This document shows, piece after piece, positions 49,570 through 58,375 of a stretch of DNA of 64,000 bases. The position numbers and the translations under genes were made by a program. Source of the DNA: an uncultured Tropicimonas sp. (GTDB taxonomy: Bacteria > Pseudomonadota > Alphaproteobacteria > Rhodobacterales > Rhodobacteraceae); NCBI GenBank assembly GCA_947495685.1, contig CANLZY010000002.1, positions 62,001-126,000 of the forward strand, written 5' to 3'. How positions within the stretch are numbered: position 1 is the first letter of the stretch; each line of letters starts with the position of its first letter. The notes below the pieces were generated by a model. The model was not told the origin of the DNA, made no database searches, and saw nothing but the letters and a program-made list of their open reading frames with translations.

Positions 49570-49732
49570 GCTCCCTGCAGCAATGATCGGGGGCCGTGCG
49601 ACGTCGCTTCTTTGCCTCGATCGGGGAGAACTTTTCGCCCCTGCCGAACAACAGACGAGAGCGTTGCGAATACTAGGCCGACTGTATCAGTGCGGTTGTC
49701 GTGAGCGATCTTGCCTTACCAAATGCGGTCGC

Positions 49733-50630
49733 ATCAGCACAGAACGGACAAGGAAACTCATCGAAGGTCGAATCCACGAGGATGGCCTGATGGACACCGG
49801 TGCGAAGGGGGCAAGACTGTTCCGGGCAACCACTCCGGTTCCCTGCGCCCCGGCTGTCTAGGAACCCTGGGCCATCGTCATCGTCCTTGCGAGCGGGGCG
49901 AAGGAGCCCGTGCTGGACATTTGACGAGAGTCCACGACGACAGCCTGTTGGTACTCAGTTCGATGTCGATGTCGATGCCAGTGAAGGCAGGGCACCGTCC
50001 GTTTCGTTCCAAATCCCGCTCTATGGCCTTTGCATCTATCGGGACCCGCGCGTGATGGCCGAACTGGCCGTGCAGATGGAGAACGCCGGCGGCACCGTTC
50101 CAACACCCAAGAGTGTTCCGCGTTCGCAAGGAATTAGGCTCGCTGGTTGGGACAAGGCGTTTTCGAACGCGATGCTGCGGTTGTATCAGTTGAGAGAGCC
50201 AGACGGGTACGGCGGTCCTTGGGGACGTGCGGCTGCGCGCGCTTTGTTGCGCGATCCTGAAAGGCTCGGCTGGCGTCTTTGCGAGGCAGGAATTTGACCC
50301 GGCGATCCGATCGCGCGGTCCTTCACGCATGTTTTGTCCAGGCTGAGCGAGCCGATTTCCATCGGCGATATGGCCATCGTGTGAGCATGAGCCGCACGGT
50401 GGTTCACCGCAAGGTCAAGGGCAACGATGATGTCACCCAACCAGTTCGTGAAGTCGATGCCCCTCAACCGCGCCGCGATGAAGACTGCTTGGGTAATGAC
50501 CGAGAATGAAGCGGCCATGAATGTGGGCTATGTGAGCGCGTCCCGGTTCAACCGAGAGTCCAAGCGCATCCATGGGCAGTCTCTGCGGCAATGCAGCGAC
50601 GCCCAGCACCTTCCCGTGGGAATGGCATGA
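49733..50630 (+). pseudogene. AraC-family regulator pseudogene
   Basis: Pieces of one AraC_N/AraC-type regulator lie in order in three frames. They are TERTRKLIEGRIHEDG with RLFRATTPVPCAPAV up to a TAG at 49859, EPWAIVIVLASGAKEPVLDI, DDSLLVLSSMSMSMP, then IPLYGLCIYRDPRVMAELA to TVPTPKSVPRSQGIRLAGW. The C-terminal helix-turn-helix follows at 50427-50630 (MSPNQFVKSM, NEAAMNVGYVSASRFNRESK). At least two stops and several frameshifts separate them. It probably controlled the divergent SDR gene, a common pairing. The 139 bases from 50631 to the next element hold nothing recognisable. Confidence 0.78.
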
Positions 50631-50769
50631 CGGACGCCCGGCTCTCTCAATGCAGGGAACGATGACGTGGTGTATCCATCAGGCTCACGGTGCCGAAAGC
50701 GGGCATTGGGCACCGCCGTTTCATCCGCAAATCAGACCAACACGATTGGCGGACACCGGCAAAAGACAA

Positions 50770-50795
50770 GGGTATATCGCGATTTCGTGTTGGGC
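50770..50795 (+). repeat. Left terminal inverted repeat of the IS1595-type element
   Basis: Twenty-six bases beginning GGGTATATCGCGATTTCG. It pairs with 52687-52712 on the other strand at 25 of 26 positions. Confidence 0.88.
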
Positions 50796-50867
50796 CGGTT
50801 TCTCACCACCTCGATCACGCTTCCGAAATCACGTCAGCGCTCTGAACCCGGGGCAGCTTGGTGTTGA

Positions 50868-51608
50868 TTACTCGCAGGGAGCGTCGGGTATGGCGTCGTC
50901 GGACCCAGGCTCAATCACATGGGCTCCATCGAACCACACCAGTTTGCCCCGACGGTCGGACCAGGACACATCACTTGGCAGGAAGACGGCCATCCCGGCC
51001 ACCGGATCGTCGCCGATATAGCGCAGATTCCGGTGTTCAAGCTCGGGCACTCGCCGCATCTGCGTCCCGGCAATTGTGAAATACCGGTAGCTCTGCCGAC
51101 CAGTGAGCCAATGCACTGGCGTCCATCCCTCGTAGAACTGAAGCCCAAGGACGTCGCTTCTTTGGACACTTCTCACCGCGTCGCCTTTGCCGTCATCCCC
51201 GGGATCAAACAGCTGAGGGCGGATCTTCCCGCTCTCGCCAAATAGCCAGGTTCCAGATTGCGGAAAAACCTCGATCCACCCGACCGTGTCATAGCCCCAG
51301 ACGTAGAGCCGCCGGGAAACTGGGTCATATGGGCCCACCACGGAGGTGAAATCACCAGTGGGAGACCAGGCTCGGTTGCCGTTTTCCCGGCCGGGCGCCG
51401 GAACGAGTTGCAGAGCACCCTCGTATGGCATCCGAACCTGGGGCACGAGTCCGGAAATCGCCACGGGGTCACCGCGGTTCTTGAAACCCACCGGAACGGC
51501 CGGACGCACAAAGCAACTTGCCACCACGCCAGTGCTCTTGGCCTGTGTCGGGGATACCAGAATGAGCGTCAGCGCGAGCGACACAAAGCAAACTGTGGAA
51601 GACCTCAT
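50868..51608 (-). CDS. Secreted passenger protein of the IS1595-type element
   Basis: Protein of 246 residues with a clear Sec signal peptide (MRSSTVCFVSLALTLILVSP, cleavage near TQAKS). The mature part is rich in W, G and D with short beta-type stretches such as RRLYVWGYDTVGWIEVF and YEGWTPVHWL, suggesting a beta-rich or propeller-like fold. I do not recognise the family. The ATG overlaps the transposase TGA (ATGA), so it may be translated from the transposase message. It lies inside the inverted repeats and moves with the element, so it is cargo and not transposition machinery. The frame is intact. Confidence 0.7.
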   Translation of the reverse strand: MRSSTVCFVSLALTLILVSPTQAKSTGVVASCFVRPAVPVGFKNRGDPVAISGLVPQVRMPYEGALQLVPAPGRENGNRAWSPTGDFTSVVGPYDPVSRRLYVWGYDTVGWIEVFPQSGTWLFGESGKIRPQLFDPGDDGKGDAVRSVQRSDVLGLQFYEGWTPVHWLTGRQSYRYFTIAGTQMRRVPELEHRNLRYIGDDPVAGMAVFLPSDVSWSDRRGKLVWFDGAHVIEPGSDDAIPDAPCE

Positions 51609-52623
51609 GAGTCCATAACCCTCCGAAAGGCGGCCTCGGGCTCAAGCTTCGATCTGAGCAGGAACCAGCGCAGATATCGCTCGAGGTATTTCGAGGCCGG
51701 CCCGCGAAAAAGCTCGATGAACTTACCGTAGCGCTCATGGAGGCTGTTGACGTTCTGGATGTGGAACGCCTTCTGGGTCACGCGTCGCCCGGGCTTGTTG
51801 GACACCACATGGTGGATCATGCCGGTCTTGCTGCTGAACCTGGAGTAGGCCGCCGCCCCGTCGGTGCACAGGATCGCATCGGTCGCGACCACGGGGGACA
51901 GTGCCGCGTCGATCACTACGATGCTCCGGTTCTTGATCCGCTCCAGGAACCGGTTGCCGGATCGGTCGGTGATCGTCAACAGCGGCAGCTGCCAGCGCGA
52001 GTGGCCACGCTGCATTTTCGCCAGCCCGCTCTCGTAGACATGCCATTGGTGCCTCGGGGGCCTGGGGTGTTGCGCGGGATTCTGGGCATGGCGCACCCAT
52101 TCGCGCGATCCTTTCCGGCTTTCCCGCTGGTAGGCCTCGTCGATCTCGACGATGCCGGCGAAGGCCCCATCTGAAGCCACACCGAGCCGGTCCAGGATCA
52201 GCATGCGCCAGCGCCAGATCGTGTCCATGGACTTTCCAAGCCGACGTCCGAGCCTGCGGCAGGAGAGCGGGTGGTCCGAGAACATGTCGCGGATAGCTTC
52301 CAGGAAGAGGTCATGACGATGCAGGCCGCAGATCGGAGAACCATCAGCCCCGAATAGGTTCGCTCGCAGCTTGAGCAGCGATAGCGCTGAACACTGGTCC
52401 GGGTCTGCCCCCACTGCTGGCGCCGTTCCGACCCGCAATGCGGACAGGCTTGCTCGCGTTCCGGCCGGGCTTCGATCTCGGCCAATGCTGCACGCGTGCG
52501 CCGGATCGCCAAAGCGTTGCCCAACAGGTCCTCGATCTGGTTCGCGTTCAGCTGCGGCAACAGGTCGAGCAGGCGTCGAAATCCATTCGGATCAATGAAT
52601 TGCGTTGGGTTTGCATTGGCCAT
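51605..52623 (-). pseudogene. IS1595-family transposase with a -1 frame discontinuity
   Basis: The start ATG 52623 follows TTGGAGACC. The N-terminal part, with a zinc ribbon (ACPHCGSE...YRCSSCERTYSG), is in one frame. From about 52350 homology continues one base back in another frame (ADGSPICGLHRHDLFLEAI), with the DDE part (GIVEIDEAY near the first Asp, LCTDGAAAY, FRGPASKYLERYL) to the stop at 51605. The switch is at a run of four G. It could be a single-base loss, making this a pseudogene, or a programmed -1 shift; the total length, 1019 bases, gives 339 residues with a -1 shift. Confidence 0.7.
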
Positions 52624-52686
52624 TCGGGTCTCCAACCAGATACCCTTCAACCCGAATATTGGCCGTTCTCGTCAAAACGAAGGCGA

Positions 52687-52712
52687 GCCCAACACGAAAT
52701 CGCGACATACCC
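52687..52712 (-). repeat. Right terminal inverted repeat of the IS1595-type element
   Basis: On the minus strand this begins GGGTATGTCGCGATTTCG. It differs from the left end only at the seventh base. The transposase start lies 64 bases inside it. Confidence 0.88.
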
Positions 52713-52754
52713 AAAAACAAAGGACGCACGATAATCGCGCGTCCTTTGTTTTTG
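52712..52754 (-). terminator. Rho-independent terminator of the DUF6280-type gene
   Basis: CAAAAACAAAGGACGC at 52712-52727 and GCGTCCTTTGTTTTTG at 52739-52754 form a perfect 16-base inverted repeat with an 11-base loop. On the minus strand the stem ends in TTTGTTTTTG, giving the U tract. It is 19 bases after the stop of the gene at 52773. Confidence 0.9.
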
Positions 52755-52772
52755 TCCCGACCGAACAAGCGG

Positions 52773-53093
52773 TCAGGCTGCTTCGGCCTGTTCTGCCGCC
52801 TGGCGGCGTTCGCTTTCCTCGCGCGACAATGCAACCGAGGTCCGCACGCCGTTGGACACGAAGTCCATCAGGCCCGAGACAACCCGTTCGTTCGGATCGA
52901 TTCCGGCGCAGCTGAGAACCTCACGACCGTCACGCGACCGTGCCCAGCGGGCAATCTGTTCGGGGCCGTTGCCGTACTTCTTGTCGTCGGCAATGGCGTC
53001 ATCAAGCGCGGCAAGCACCACAGCAGCAAAGAGCTTGCGAGCCCTTTGTCCCTGTTCGTGATTGAATGCCGTGCCGTCAACGAAATCGTTCAT
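52773..53093 (-). CDS. DUF6280-type small cytoplasmic protein
   Basis: Protein of 106 residues resembling a small family conserved in the Rhodobacteraceae (DUF6280 as I recall it). It is helical and soluble: GQRARKLFAAVVLAALDDAI, then NGPEQIARWARSRDGREVL and a charged C-terminus. The function is unknown. It begins 212 bases from efp, which is divergent, and ends at a strong terminator. Only the family name is uncertain; the reading frame is well supported. Confidence 0.82.
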   Translation of the reverse strand: MNDFVDGTAFNHEQGQRARKLFAAVVLAALDDAIADDKKYGNGPEQIARWARSRDGREVLSCAGIDPNERVVSGLMDFVSNGVRTSVALSREESERRQAAEQAEAA

Positions 53094-53305
53094 CTCGTCG
53101 TCCTCTTATTCTTGCTCTTGTCTTTTCGGCGTGGGGCCGAATATGACTGTTTTACAGCGATTCGGTATTTCCCTTTTGGAATGCCTCCTATGCGTTTTGC
53201 GCATAGGTCCCGAAGCTGCAACCCCAATCTGGCCGACTTGCCAGGCATCCGTCGGCAAGATATAGAGCCGGTCACATCTGGTTCAAGCGCCTCAAGGGTC
53301 ATTGC

Positions 53306-53869
53306 ATGCCTAAAATTAACGGAAACGAAATCCGCCCCGGGAATGTCCTGGAGCACAATGGCGGGCTGTGGATCGCGGTCAAGGCGGATCACGTCAAGCC
53401 AGGCAAGGGAGGTGCCTTTGCCCAGGTCGAGATGCGCAACTTGCGAAATGGCAGCAAGCTGAACGAACGTTTCCGGAGCGCCGACAAGGTCGAACGCGTG
53501 CGGTTGGAGCAGAAGGACCAGCAGTTTCTTTACGAGACTGATGGCATGCTCGTGTTCATGGACAACGACACGTTCGAGCAGATCGAGCTTCCGGCGGAGA
53601 TTCTGGGTGATCGGCGGCCGTTCCTGCAGGACGGCATGACGATCAAGATCGAATACCACGAGCAGGAGGCGTTGAATGCAACGCTGCCGCAGAAGGTGAC
53701 CTGCAAGATTGTCGAGACCGAACCGGTGGTGAAAGGGCAGACCGCTGCCAACAGCTTCAAGCCGGCCATTCTGGACAATGGCGTGAAGGTCATGGTGCCG
53801 CCCTTCGTTGGTCAGGACGAGGACATTGTAGTGAACACCGAGACGATGGAATACTCCGAACGCGCCTGA
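53306..53869 (+). CDS. efp: Elongation factor P
   Basis: Translation factor of 187 residues that relieves ribosome stalling at polyproline runs. Three beta-barrel domains are present; the tip loop HVKPGKGGA places the modified lysine at K34, consistent with the EpmA/EpmB-type modification and not arginine rhamnosylation. The C-terminal signature region ([26 protein letters not shown], given here only as the closing part) is complete in length. ATG 53306 starts with [12 protein letters not shown], the family form. It is divergent from the DUF6280-type gene. Confidence 0.97.
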   Translation: MPKINGNEIRPGNVLEHNGGLWIAVKADHVKPGKGGAFAQVEMRNLRNGSKLNERFRSADKVERVRLEQKDQQFLYETDGMLVFMDNDTFEQIELPAEILGDRRPFLQDGMTIKIEYHEQEALNATLPQKVTCKIVETEPVVKGQTAANSFKPAILDNGVKVMVPPFVGQDEDIVVNTETMEYSERA

Positions 53870-54240
53870 CCGTCGTCAACGGCGGATCAAACTGGGCCAC
53901 GGGGCCGTTGTGATCCTGTCGGGTCGAATACGACCCTATGTCCTTCGAGCGACTGGAATGGAACAGCAATGGCCGCGACCGGTGTGTCGTGGCCGTTCTT
54001 CGTTCAGGCCGTCCCCGCGGCACCTGTTGGCCATGCGCAAAATCTGATTTCACCGTCGCCCTGGCAGCCATCCCAGCCACCGGTCAACGTCATCCACAGG
54101 TGAGCGACGAGCCCGCCTTTGCGATCACCGCCTCGTCTGGGCGCACGATCCCCCGAGGCATGTATGGCCGTCGGGCAGGTGCCGGATCGAAGAGACGTCC
54201 TGTTGGCACGACGCCCCGCCATCGGCAAAAACTGTCGGTG
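53870..54240. other. Gap after efp, no supportable gene
   Basis: The hairpin GGGTCG-AATA-CGACCC at 53921-53936 may end efp transcription. A 130-residue plus-strand frame from 53938 has no ribosome binding site or recognisable domain and overlaps the ygfZ end, so it is not called. Confidence 0.5.
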
Positions 54241-54996
54241 TCAGGGCGCCCAGGAGACGGACGCACCCTTGGCCTGCATCTCCGACCCGGCCCGGTCGAA
54301 CCGAAGGTAAGCGATGCCCAGACCACCTGACTGGGTGAACAAGGTTCCCGCCACTTTGCCGCCCGACGTGATCTCGGTTCCGACCGGCGCTTGCCCGTCG
54401 ACAGAAACAGTCGCCAACCCCTTTTTCAAACTGGTCTTGTGTTTCATCCGGGCGGTGACCTCCTGCCCGACATAACAGCCCTTGCGGAAATCAACGCCGT
54501 TCAGGCGCTCGAACCCGGCCTCCAGGATGTAGCTCTCGTCGGGAACCAGCTCTATCCCGGTCTCCGGGACGCAAGCGGCCACGCGCAGGGCGTCCCAGTC
54601 TGTGGCCGGTGTGGTGCCCGGCTGGTCGGAAAAGAGGCACCAGCCCAGCGTCGGATGCCGCGGGTCGGGCAGGGCACCCTCTGGGGGAAGGCCAAGGCCG
54701 CGCTGGACGTACAAGTCGGTCGCGGCCAGTGTCACGTCCGAGCGAAGCCGGTACATGGTCAGACGTTTCACCAGACCGTCGGCAAACCCGGTGGCCACGT
54801 CCAGCAGGATGCGATCGCCGTCGTCCTTCAGGAAAAAGTCGACCAGGTACTTGCCCTGCGGTGTCAACAGCGCGGCATAGACCAGCCCGTCGGACAGGCG
54901 TGTCACATCGTTGCTGACCAGGCCCTGCAGGAACGACACCCGGTCGGTTCCGCCGATGGCCAGGACCTTGCGGTCGGAAATGGCATCACCTTGCAT
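54241..54996 (-). CDS. ygfZ: YgfZ/GcvT-like folate-binding protein
   Basis: Protein of 251 residues of the YgfZ (IBA57) family, which uses folate in iron-sulfur cluster assembly or repair. The signature KGCYVGQE with its conserved cysteine lies near residue 178, followed by TARMKHKT. ATG 54996 is chosen because GGGAG lies 7 bases upstream; ATG 55026 is also in frame. It is divergent from the glycosyltransferase gene, with 69 bases between the starts. Confidence 0.9.
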   Translation of the reverse strand: MQGDAISDRKVLAIGGTDRVSFLQGLVSNDVTRLSDGLVYAALLTPQGKYLVDFFLKDDGDRILLDVATGFADGLVKRLTMYRLRSDVTLAATDLYVQRGLGLPPEGALPDPRHPTLGWCLFSDQPGTTPATDWDALRVAACVPETGIELVPDESYILEAGFERLNGVDFRKGCYVGQEVTARMKHKTSLKKGLATVSVDGQAPVGTEITSGGKVAGTLFTQSGGLGIAYLRFDRAGSEMQAKGASVSWAP

Positions 54997-55065
54997 TTTG
55001 CACTCCCATTTGCGCGTCTCCGTCATATAGGTGGTCGCGTCCCGTCCCGACACCCCGAGTTTTCC

Positions 55066-55776
55066 ATGCCCGCCCCAGTGAGTATCGTCATCCTGACCCT
55101 GAATGCCACCGGTTCGCTGCCGGGGCTGCTGCACGACCTGATGGAGGGGGTGGGAGCCGGGCTGGTGCGTGAAGTGGTCTTCAGCGACGGCGGGTCGAGC
55201 GATGCGCTGGCCGAGCTTGCCCGGGAGGCCGGTGCCGTGCTGGTGGAGGGGCCTGCCGGGCGCGGTGGTCAGTTGCGTCGCGGGGTCGAGGCGGCGCGTG
55301 GCGCATGGATGCTGTGCCTGCATGCCGACACCGAACTCCCGCACGGTTGGTCAGGCGTCGTGGAAGCAGCACTTGCCACCCCGGATCGCGCCGGGGCGTT
55401 TCAGCTGTCGTTCCGGGCGCGTGGCTTTGCGCCACGTTGGGTGGCTGGCTGGGCCAACCTGCGGGCGCGCCTGTTCGGGCTTCCATACGGCGACCAGGGG
55501 CTTCTGGTCTCGCGCGCCCTGTATGATCGCGTCGGCGGCTACCGGGATATTCCCGTGATGGAAGACGTCGCGATGGTGCGGGCGTTGCGCGGGCGGCTGG
55601 ATATCTTGCCGGCCACCGTCAGCGCCAGCGCCGACGTGTATCAGGCCAAGGGATGGCTGCGCTGCGGTGCCCGCAATCTGTGGACCGTGACGCTGTACAG
55701 CCTTGGGGTTGCACCCGACCGGCTGGCAAAGGGCTATTCGGCCTCGCCGTCCACCGAGTTGGACTCGTTGAACTGA
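55066..55776 (+). CDS. Family 2 glycosyltransferase (TIGR04283 type)
   Basis: GT-A fold glycosyltransferase of 236 residues. It opens with VSIVILTLNATGSLP, the usual nucleotide-sugar strand, then DGGSSD, HADTELP (the DxD-like metal site) and GDQGLLVSRALYD. This small type is annotated as TIGR04283, linked in some bacteria to arsenosugar synthesis, but that role is not shown for this gene. Its end overlaps the convergent ABC gene by 43 bases. Confidence 0.83.
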   Translation: MPAPVSIVILTLNATGSLPGLLHDLMEGVGAGLVREVVFSDGGSSDALAELAREAGAVLVEGPAGRGGQLRRGVEAARGAWMLCLHADTELPHGWSGVVEAALATPDRAGAFQLSFRARGFAPRWVAGWANLRARLFGLPYGDQGLLVSRALYDRVGGYRDIPVMEDVAMVRALRGRLDILPATVSASADVYQAKGWLRCGARNLWTVTLYSLGVAPDRLAKGYSASPSTELDSLN

Positions 55777-57536
55777 AGCCGGTAGAGCTCGGCATAGGCG
55801 CCATTGTGCGCCAGCAGCTCGGCATGTGTGCCCTGCTCGACAACGGCACCGGCTTCCATGACCACGATCTTGTCGGCCGAACGCACGGTAGACAAACGGT
55901 GCGCGATCACCAACGTCGTGCGCCCATGGGACAGCCGTTCCAGGGCGGATTGCACGATCACCTCGGACTGGGCATCCAGCGCCGATGTGGCTTCGTCCAG
56001 CAGCAGGATCGGCGTATCCCGCAGCAGCGCCCGGGCAATCGCCACCCGTTGGCGTTGGCCGCCCGACAGGTTCGAGCCGCGCGGCCCCGCCGGAGAGTCG
56101 AGCCCATCGGGCAGCGCATCGATGAAATCCGAGATATGGGCGGAATCCATGACAGCCCGCAGGTGTGCGTCGGTGACATCCTTGCGGCCAAGCAGGATGT
56201 TCTCGCGCAGGCTCTCGTCAAACAGCAATGCGTCCTGCGTGACCATGGAAAACTGCCCGCGCAGGTCCGCCAGGTCGAAGGCGCGGGTGTCGGTGTCGCT
56301 GAGCATTACGGCCCCGGCGTCGATGTCGACCAGCCGGGTCAGGACGTTGAACACAGTGCTCTTGCCCGCGCCCGACAGCCCGACCAATGCCGTGGTCTTG
56401 CCTGCTTCGGCGGTGAAGGTGGTGCCGCGAAGCACAGGCAGGCCGCCATAGGCCAGTTCGACCGCTTCCAGCCGGATGTCGCCAAGGGCCTCGGGCAGGC
56501 GAACCGGATTGGGCGGGCTGATCAGGTTGGGCTCGGTGTTGAAGAGGTTCTTCAGCCGGTGCAAGCTGACCGCCGTCATCTGCCAGACGCCGCTGAGCCC
56601 GCCCAGACGCCGCAGCGGCTCGAAGGCCAGCGCCATGGCGGCGAAGAACGACATGAATTCGCCAACGGTCTTCTCCCCGGCGATGATCTCGCTGCCGCCA
56701 AAGTACAGCACGCCGATGAAACCGATGCCGCTCATGATATCGATCATCGCCGGGATCATCGCCTTGCCCAAGCTGGCCCGGGTCTCAGTCTCGATCTGGC
56801 GGTCGGCAAGATCGCGGAAGCGGCCGGCCTGATAGGCTTCGAGCGCGTTCAGTTTGATCGGGGTGATGCCGTGAAAGATCTCGTCCAGCCGCGTCACCAT
56901 CTTGCCGGCGTTGACCCGGTTGCGCATCGCCATTTCGCGCACGAACCGTTGAACCAACAGCGAGGGCAGCACGATCAGCGGGGCGCCGACGAAGGCAATG
57001 ACGGTCCAGCGCCAGTCGATATAGAGCACCACCGCCAACAACGAGATCAGTGCCACGATATCGCGGCCGACCCCGGTGATGAGCACGTTTGAGACGTTGC
57101 GGATGGCACCGGTATCGCCGCGTATCCGCTCCATCAGCGCGCCCGGCGGGTTGGCTTGATGGAACAGGGTGTCGAGCGTCATGACATGCTGCAGCAGCCG
57201 GGTTTGCAGCTCGAAAATGATCCGGGCCGAGACGCGGGTGATCAGTACCCGCTGCGCCACATTGGTCACGGCGCGGGCAAGAAAGGTCCCGAACACGATC
57301 AGCCCGACCACCAGCAGGGCGTCGGTGTCGCCTCCGACGAAGACGTTGTCGAACAGCGGCTTCATCATGAAGCTCATCAGGCCAAGCATCGAACCTTCGA
57401 TCGACATCAGGATGCCGGCCAGGACGATCACGCCCAGGTGCTGGCGCATGTAGTCGCGCCACAGCCAGCGGAACAGCGCGGCCTGGTCCCTGCTTTTCAG
57501 GCCGTGTACGTCGCCATCGTCGATCTGTCGGCTCAT
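55734..57536 (-). CDS. MsbA-type ABC exporter, permease and ATPase
   Basis: Half-transporter of 600 residues with six membrane segments in about residues 30-330 and an ATPase domain after 350. Walker A is GLSGAGKST, the signature LSGGQRQR, and Walker B ILLLDEATSALD, followed by the switch histidine in IAHRLS. It resembles lipid and multidrug exporters of the MsbA/ABCB group; the substrate is unknown. Its ATG overlaps the stop of the phosphatase-like gene (ATGA), so the two are translated together. Confidence 0.9.
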   Translation of the reverse strand: MSRQIDDGDVHGLKSRDQAALFRWLWRDYMRQHLGVIVLAGILMSIEGSMLGLMSFMMKPLFDNVFVGGDTDALLVVGLIVFGTFLARAVTNVAQRVLITRVSARIIFELQTRLLQHVMTLDTLFHQANPPGALMERIRGDTGAIRNVSNVLITGVGRDIVALISLLAVVLYIDWRWTVIAFVGAPLIVLPSLLVQRFVREMAMRNRVNAGKMVTRLDEIFHGITPIKLNALEAYQAGRFRDLADRQIETETRASLGKAMIPAMIDIMSGIGFIGVLYFGGSEIIAGEKTVGEFMSFFAAMALAFEPLRRLGGLSGVWQMTAVSLHRLKNLFNTEPNLISPPNPVRLPEALGDIRLEAVELAYGGLPVLRGTTFTAEAGKTTALVGLSGAGKSTVFNVLTRLVDIDAGAVMLSDTDTRAFDLADLRGQFSMVTQDALLFDESLRENILLGRKDVTDAHLRAVMDSAHISDFIDALPDGLDSPAGPRGSNLSGGQRQRVAIARALLRDTPILLLDEATSALDAQSEVIVQSALERLSHGRTTLVIAHRLSTVRSADKIVVMEAGAVVEQGTHAELLAHNGAYAELYRLQFNESNSVDGEAE

Positions 57537-58225
57537 TGTGTCTTGCCCGCCCGCTTGGCCGCAAAGCTCTGTGCAGCGATCTTGTGATCGTATTCGGTAC
57601 GGAACCAGTCTTCCATGTCGATCGGGCTTTCGGCGTTGCGGGCCTCGTACATGTCGATGATGTGATCCACGATGCCGGTGTCGGTCCAGTCAAAGTGGAT
57701 ATATCGGACAGACAGCTGCTTGCGCGCCTCTTCCAGAGGGACTTTTTCGATAATCGCCTTGTAGAGCACCGAGGCAAAGCCGGCCCGGTCCGCCCCGGAC
57801 TTGCAATGCATCACAAAAGGTTTGTCCATCTGCCGCATGGTCTCGATCAGGTTCACGATCTCGGCGCGACGTGCTGGTTTTCTGGCATAAATCTTGGCGA
57901 CCTTCAGGGTCATGCCAAGATCGTCACAGGCCTCCTGCTCGAACAACCATGGCGAATACCCATCGGCGCCGCGCAGGTTCAGGATCTCGCGGATGCCCAT
58001 GGACTTGTACTTTTCCAACCTTTTGGGCGCTGGATGGTTCGAACGGTACACGCCGTCCGCAACCTTGTCGAAATTGGTCCACCAGACCCGCAGGAACGCA
58101 TGGTCGAACAGCTGGAAATGCCACCAGGCCTGGCGCCGCAAGCGGGGCGTGGAAATGTCGTCGCCAAAGGATTTTCGGATCCGGCGTTCGAGTGTTTCGA
58201 ACCAGTCTGCCAAACGCTTGAACAT
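57533..58225 (-). CDS. Tyrosine/dual-specificity phosphatase-like protein
   Basis: Protein of 230 residues with the cysteine-phosphatase loop HCKSGADR (nucleophile C141, phosphate-binding R147). Upstream are a VADGVYRSNHPAPKRL segment and ILNLRGADG, typical of the bacterial PTP/DSP group found with lipid-A or exopolysaccharide genes. It is cytoplasmic by sequence. ATG 58225 has GCAGGT upstream and is preferred over 58258. The stop overlaps the exporter start. Dephosphorylation of a lipid or sugar-phosphate cargo is inference. Confidence 0.83.
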   Translation of the reverse strand: MFKRLADWFETLERRIRKSFGDDISTPRLRRQAWWHFQLFDHAFLRVWWTNFDKVADGVYRSNHPAPKRLEKYKSMGIREILNLRGADGYSPWLFEQEACDDLGMTLKVAKIYARKPARRAEIVNLIETMRQMDKPFVMHCKSGADRAGFASVLYKAIIEKVPLEEARKQLSVRYIHFDWTDTGIVDHIIDMYEARNAESPIDMEDWFRTEYDHKIAAQSFAAKRAGKTQ

Positions 58226-58375
58226 ACTACCTGCCGGATTCGAGGGCGCGGGCGCCAACCATTGCAGCGCCGCAGGGGTCTAGCGCAAAAGCTGGGGGCA
58301 GGGCAAGCGCGCCGGATTGACCCTGCTTCTTACCCGTCCTACCACCGGGCGTCCGACCTTCCGAGGAGTTATGTC

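Larger units (their letters stand above)
50770..52712 (-). mobile_element. IS1595-type element with a passenger gene
   Basis: A 1943-base element bounded by 26-base inverted repeats: GGGTATATCGCGATTTCGTG and six more bases at 50770-50795, and its complement at 52687-52712, with one mismatch. Flanks of eight bases, AAAGACAA on the left and AAAAACAA on the right, match at seven positions and look like the 8-base target duplication typical of the family. Inside, on the minus strand, are a zinc-ribbon transposase gene and, overlapping its stop, a gene for a secreted protein. The element lies against the terminator of the DUF6280-type gene. Confidence 0.85.

Noticed and set aside
53938-54330. Plus-strand frame of 130 codons after efp
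   Set aside because: It has no ribosome binding site, the composition is shadow-like, and it overlaps the ygfZ C-terminus.
55653-57092. Plus-strand frame opposite the MsbA-type exporter
   Set aside because: It is antisense to an ABC gene with all catalytic motifs, and shows no ribosome binding site.
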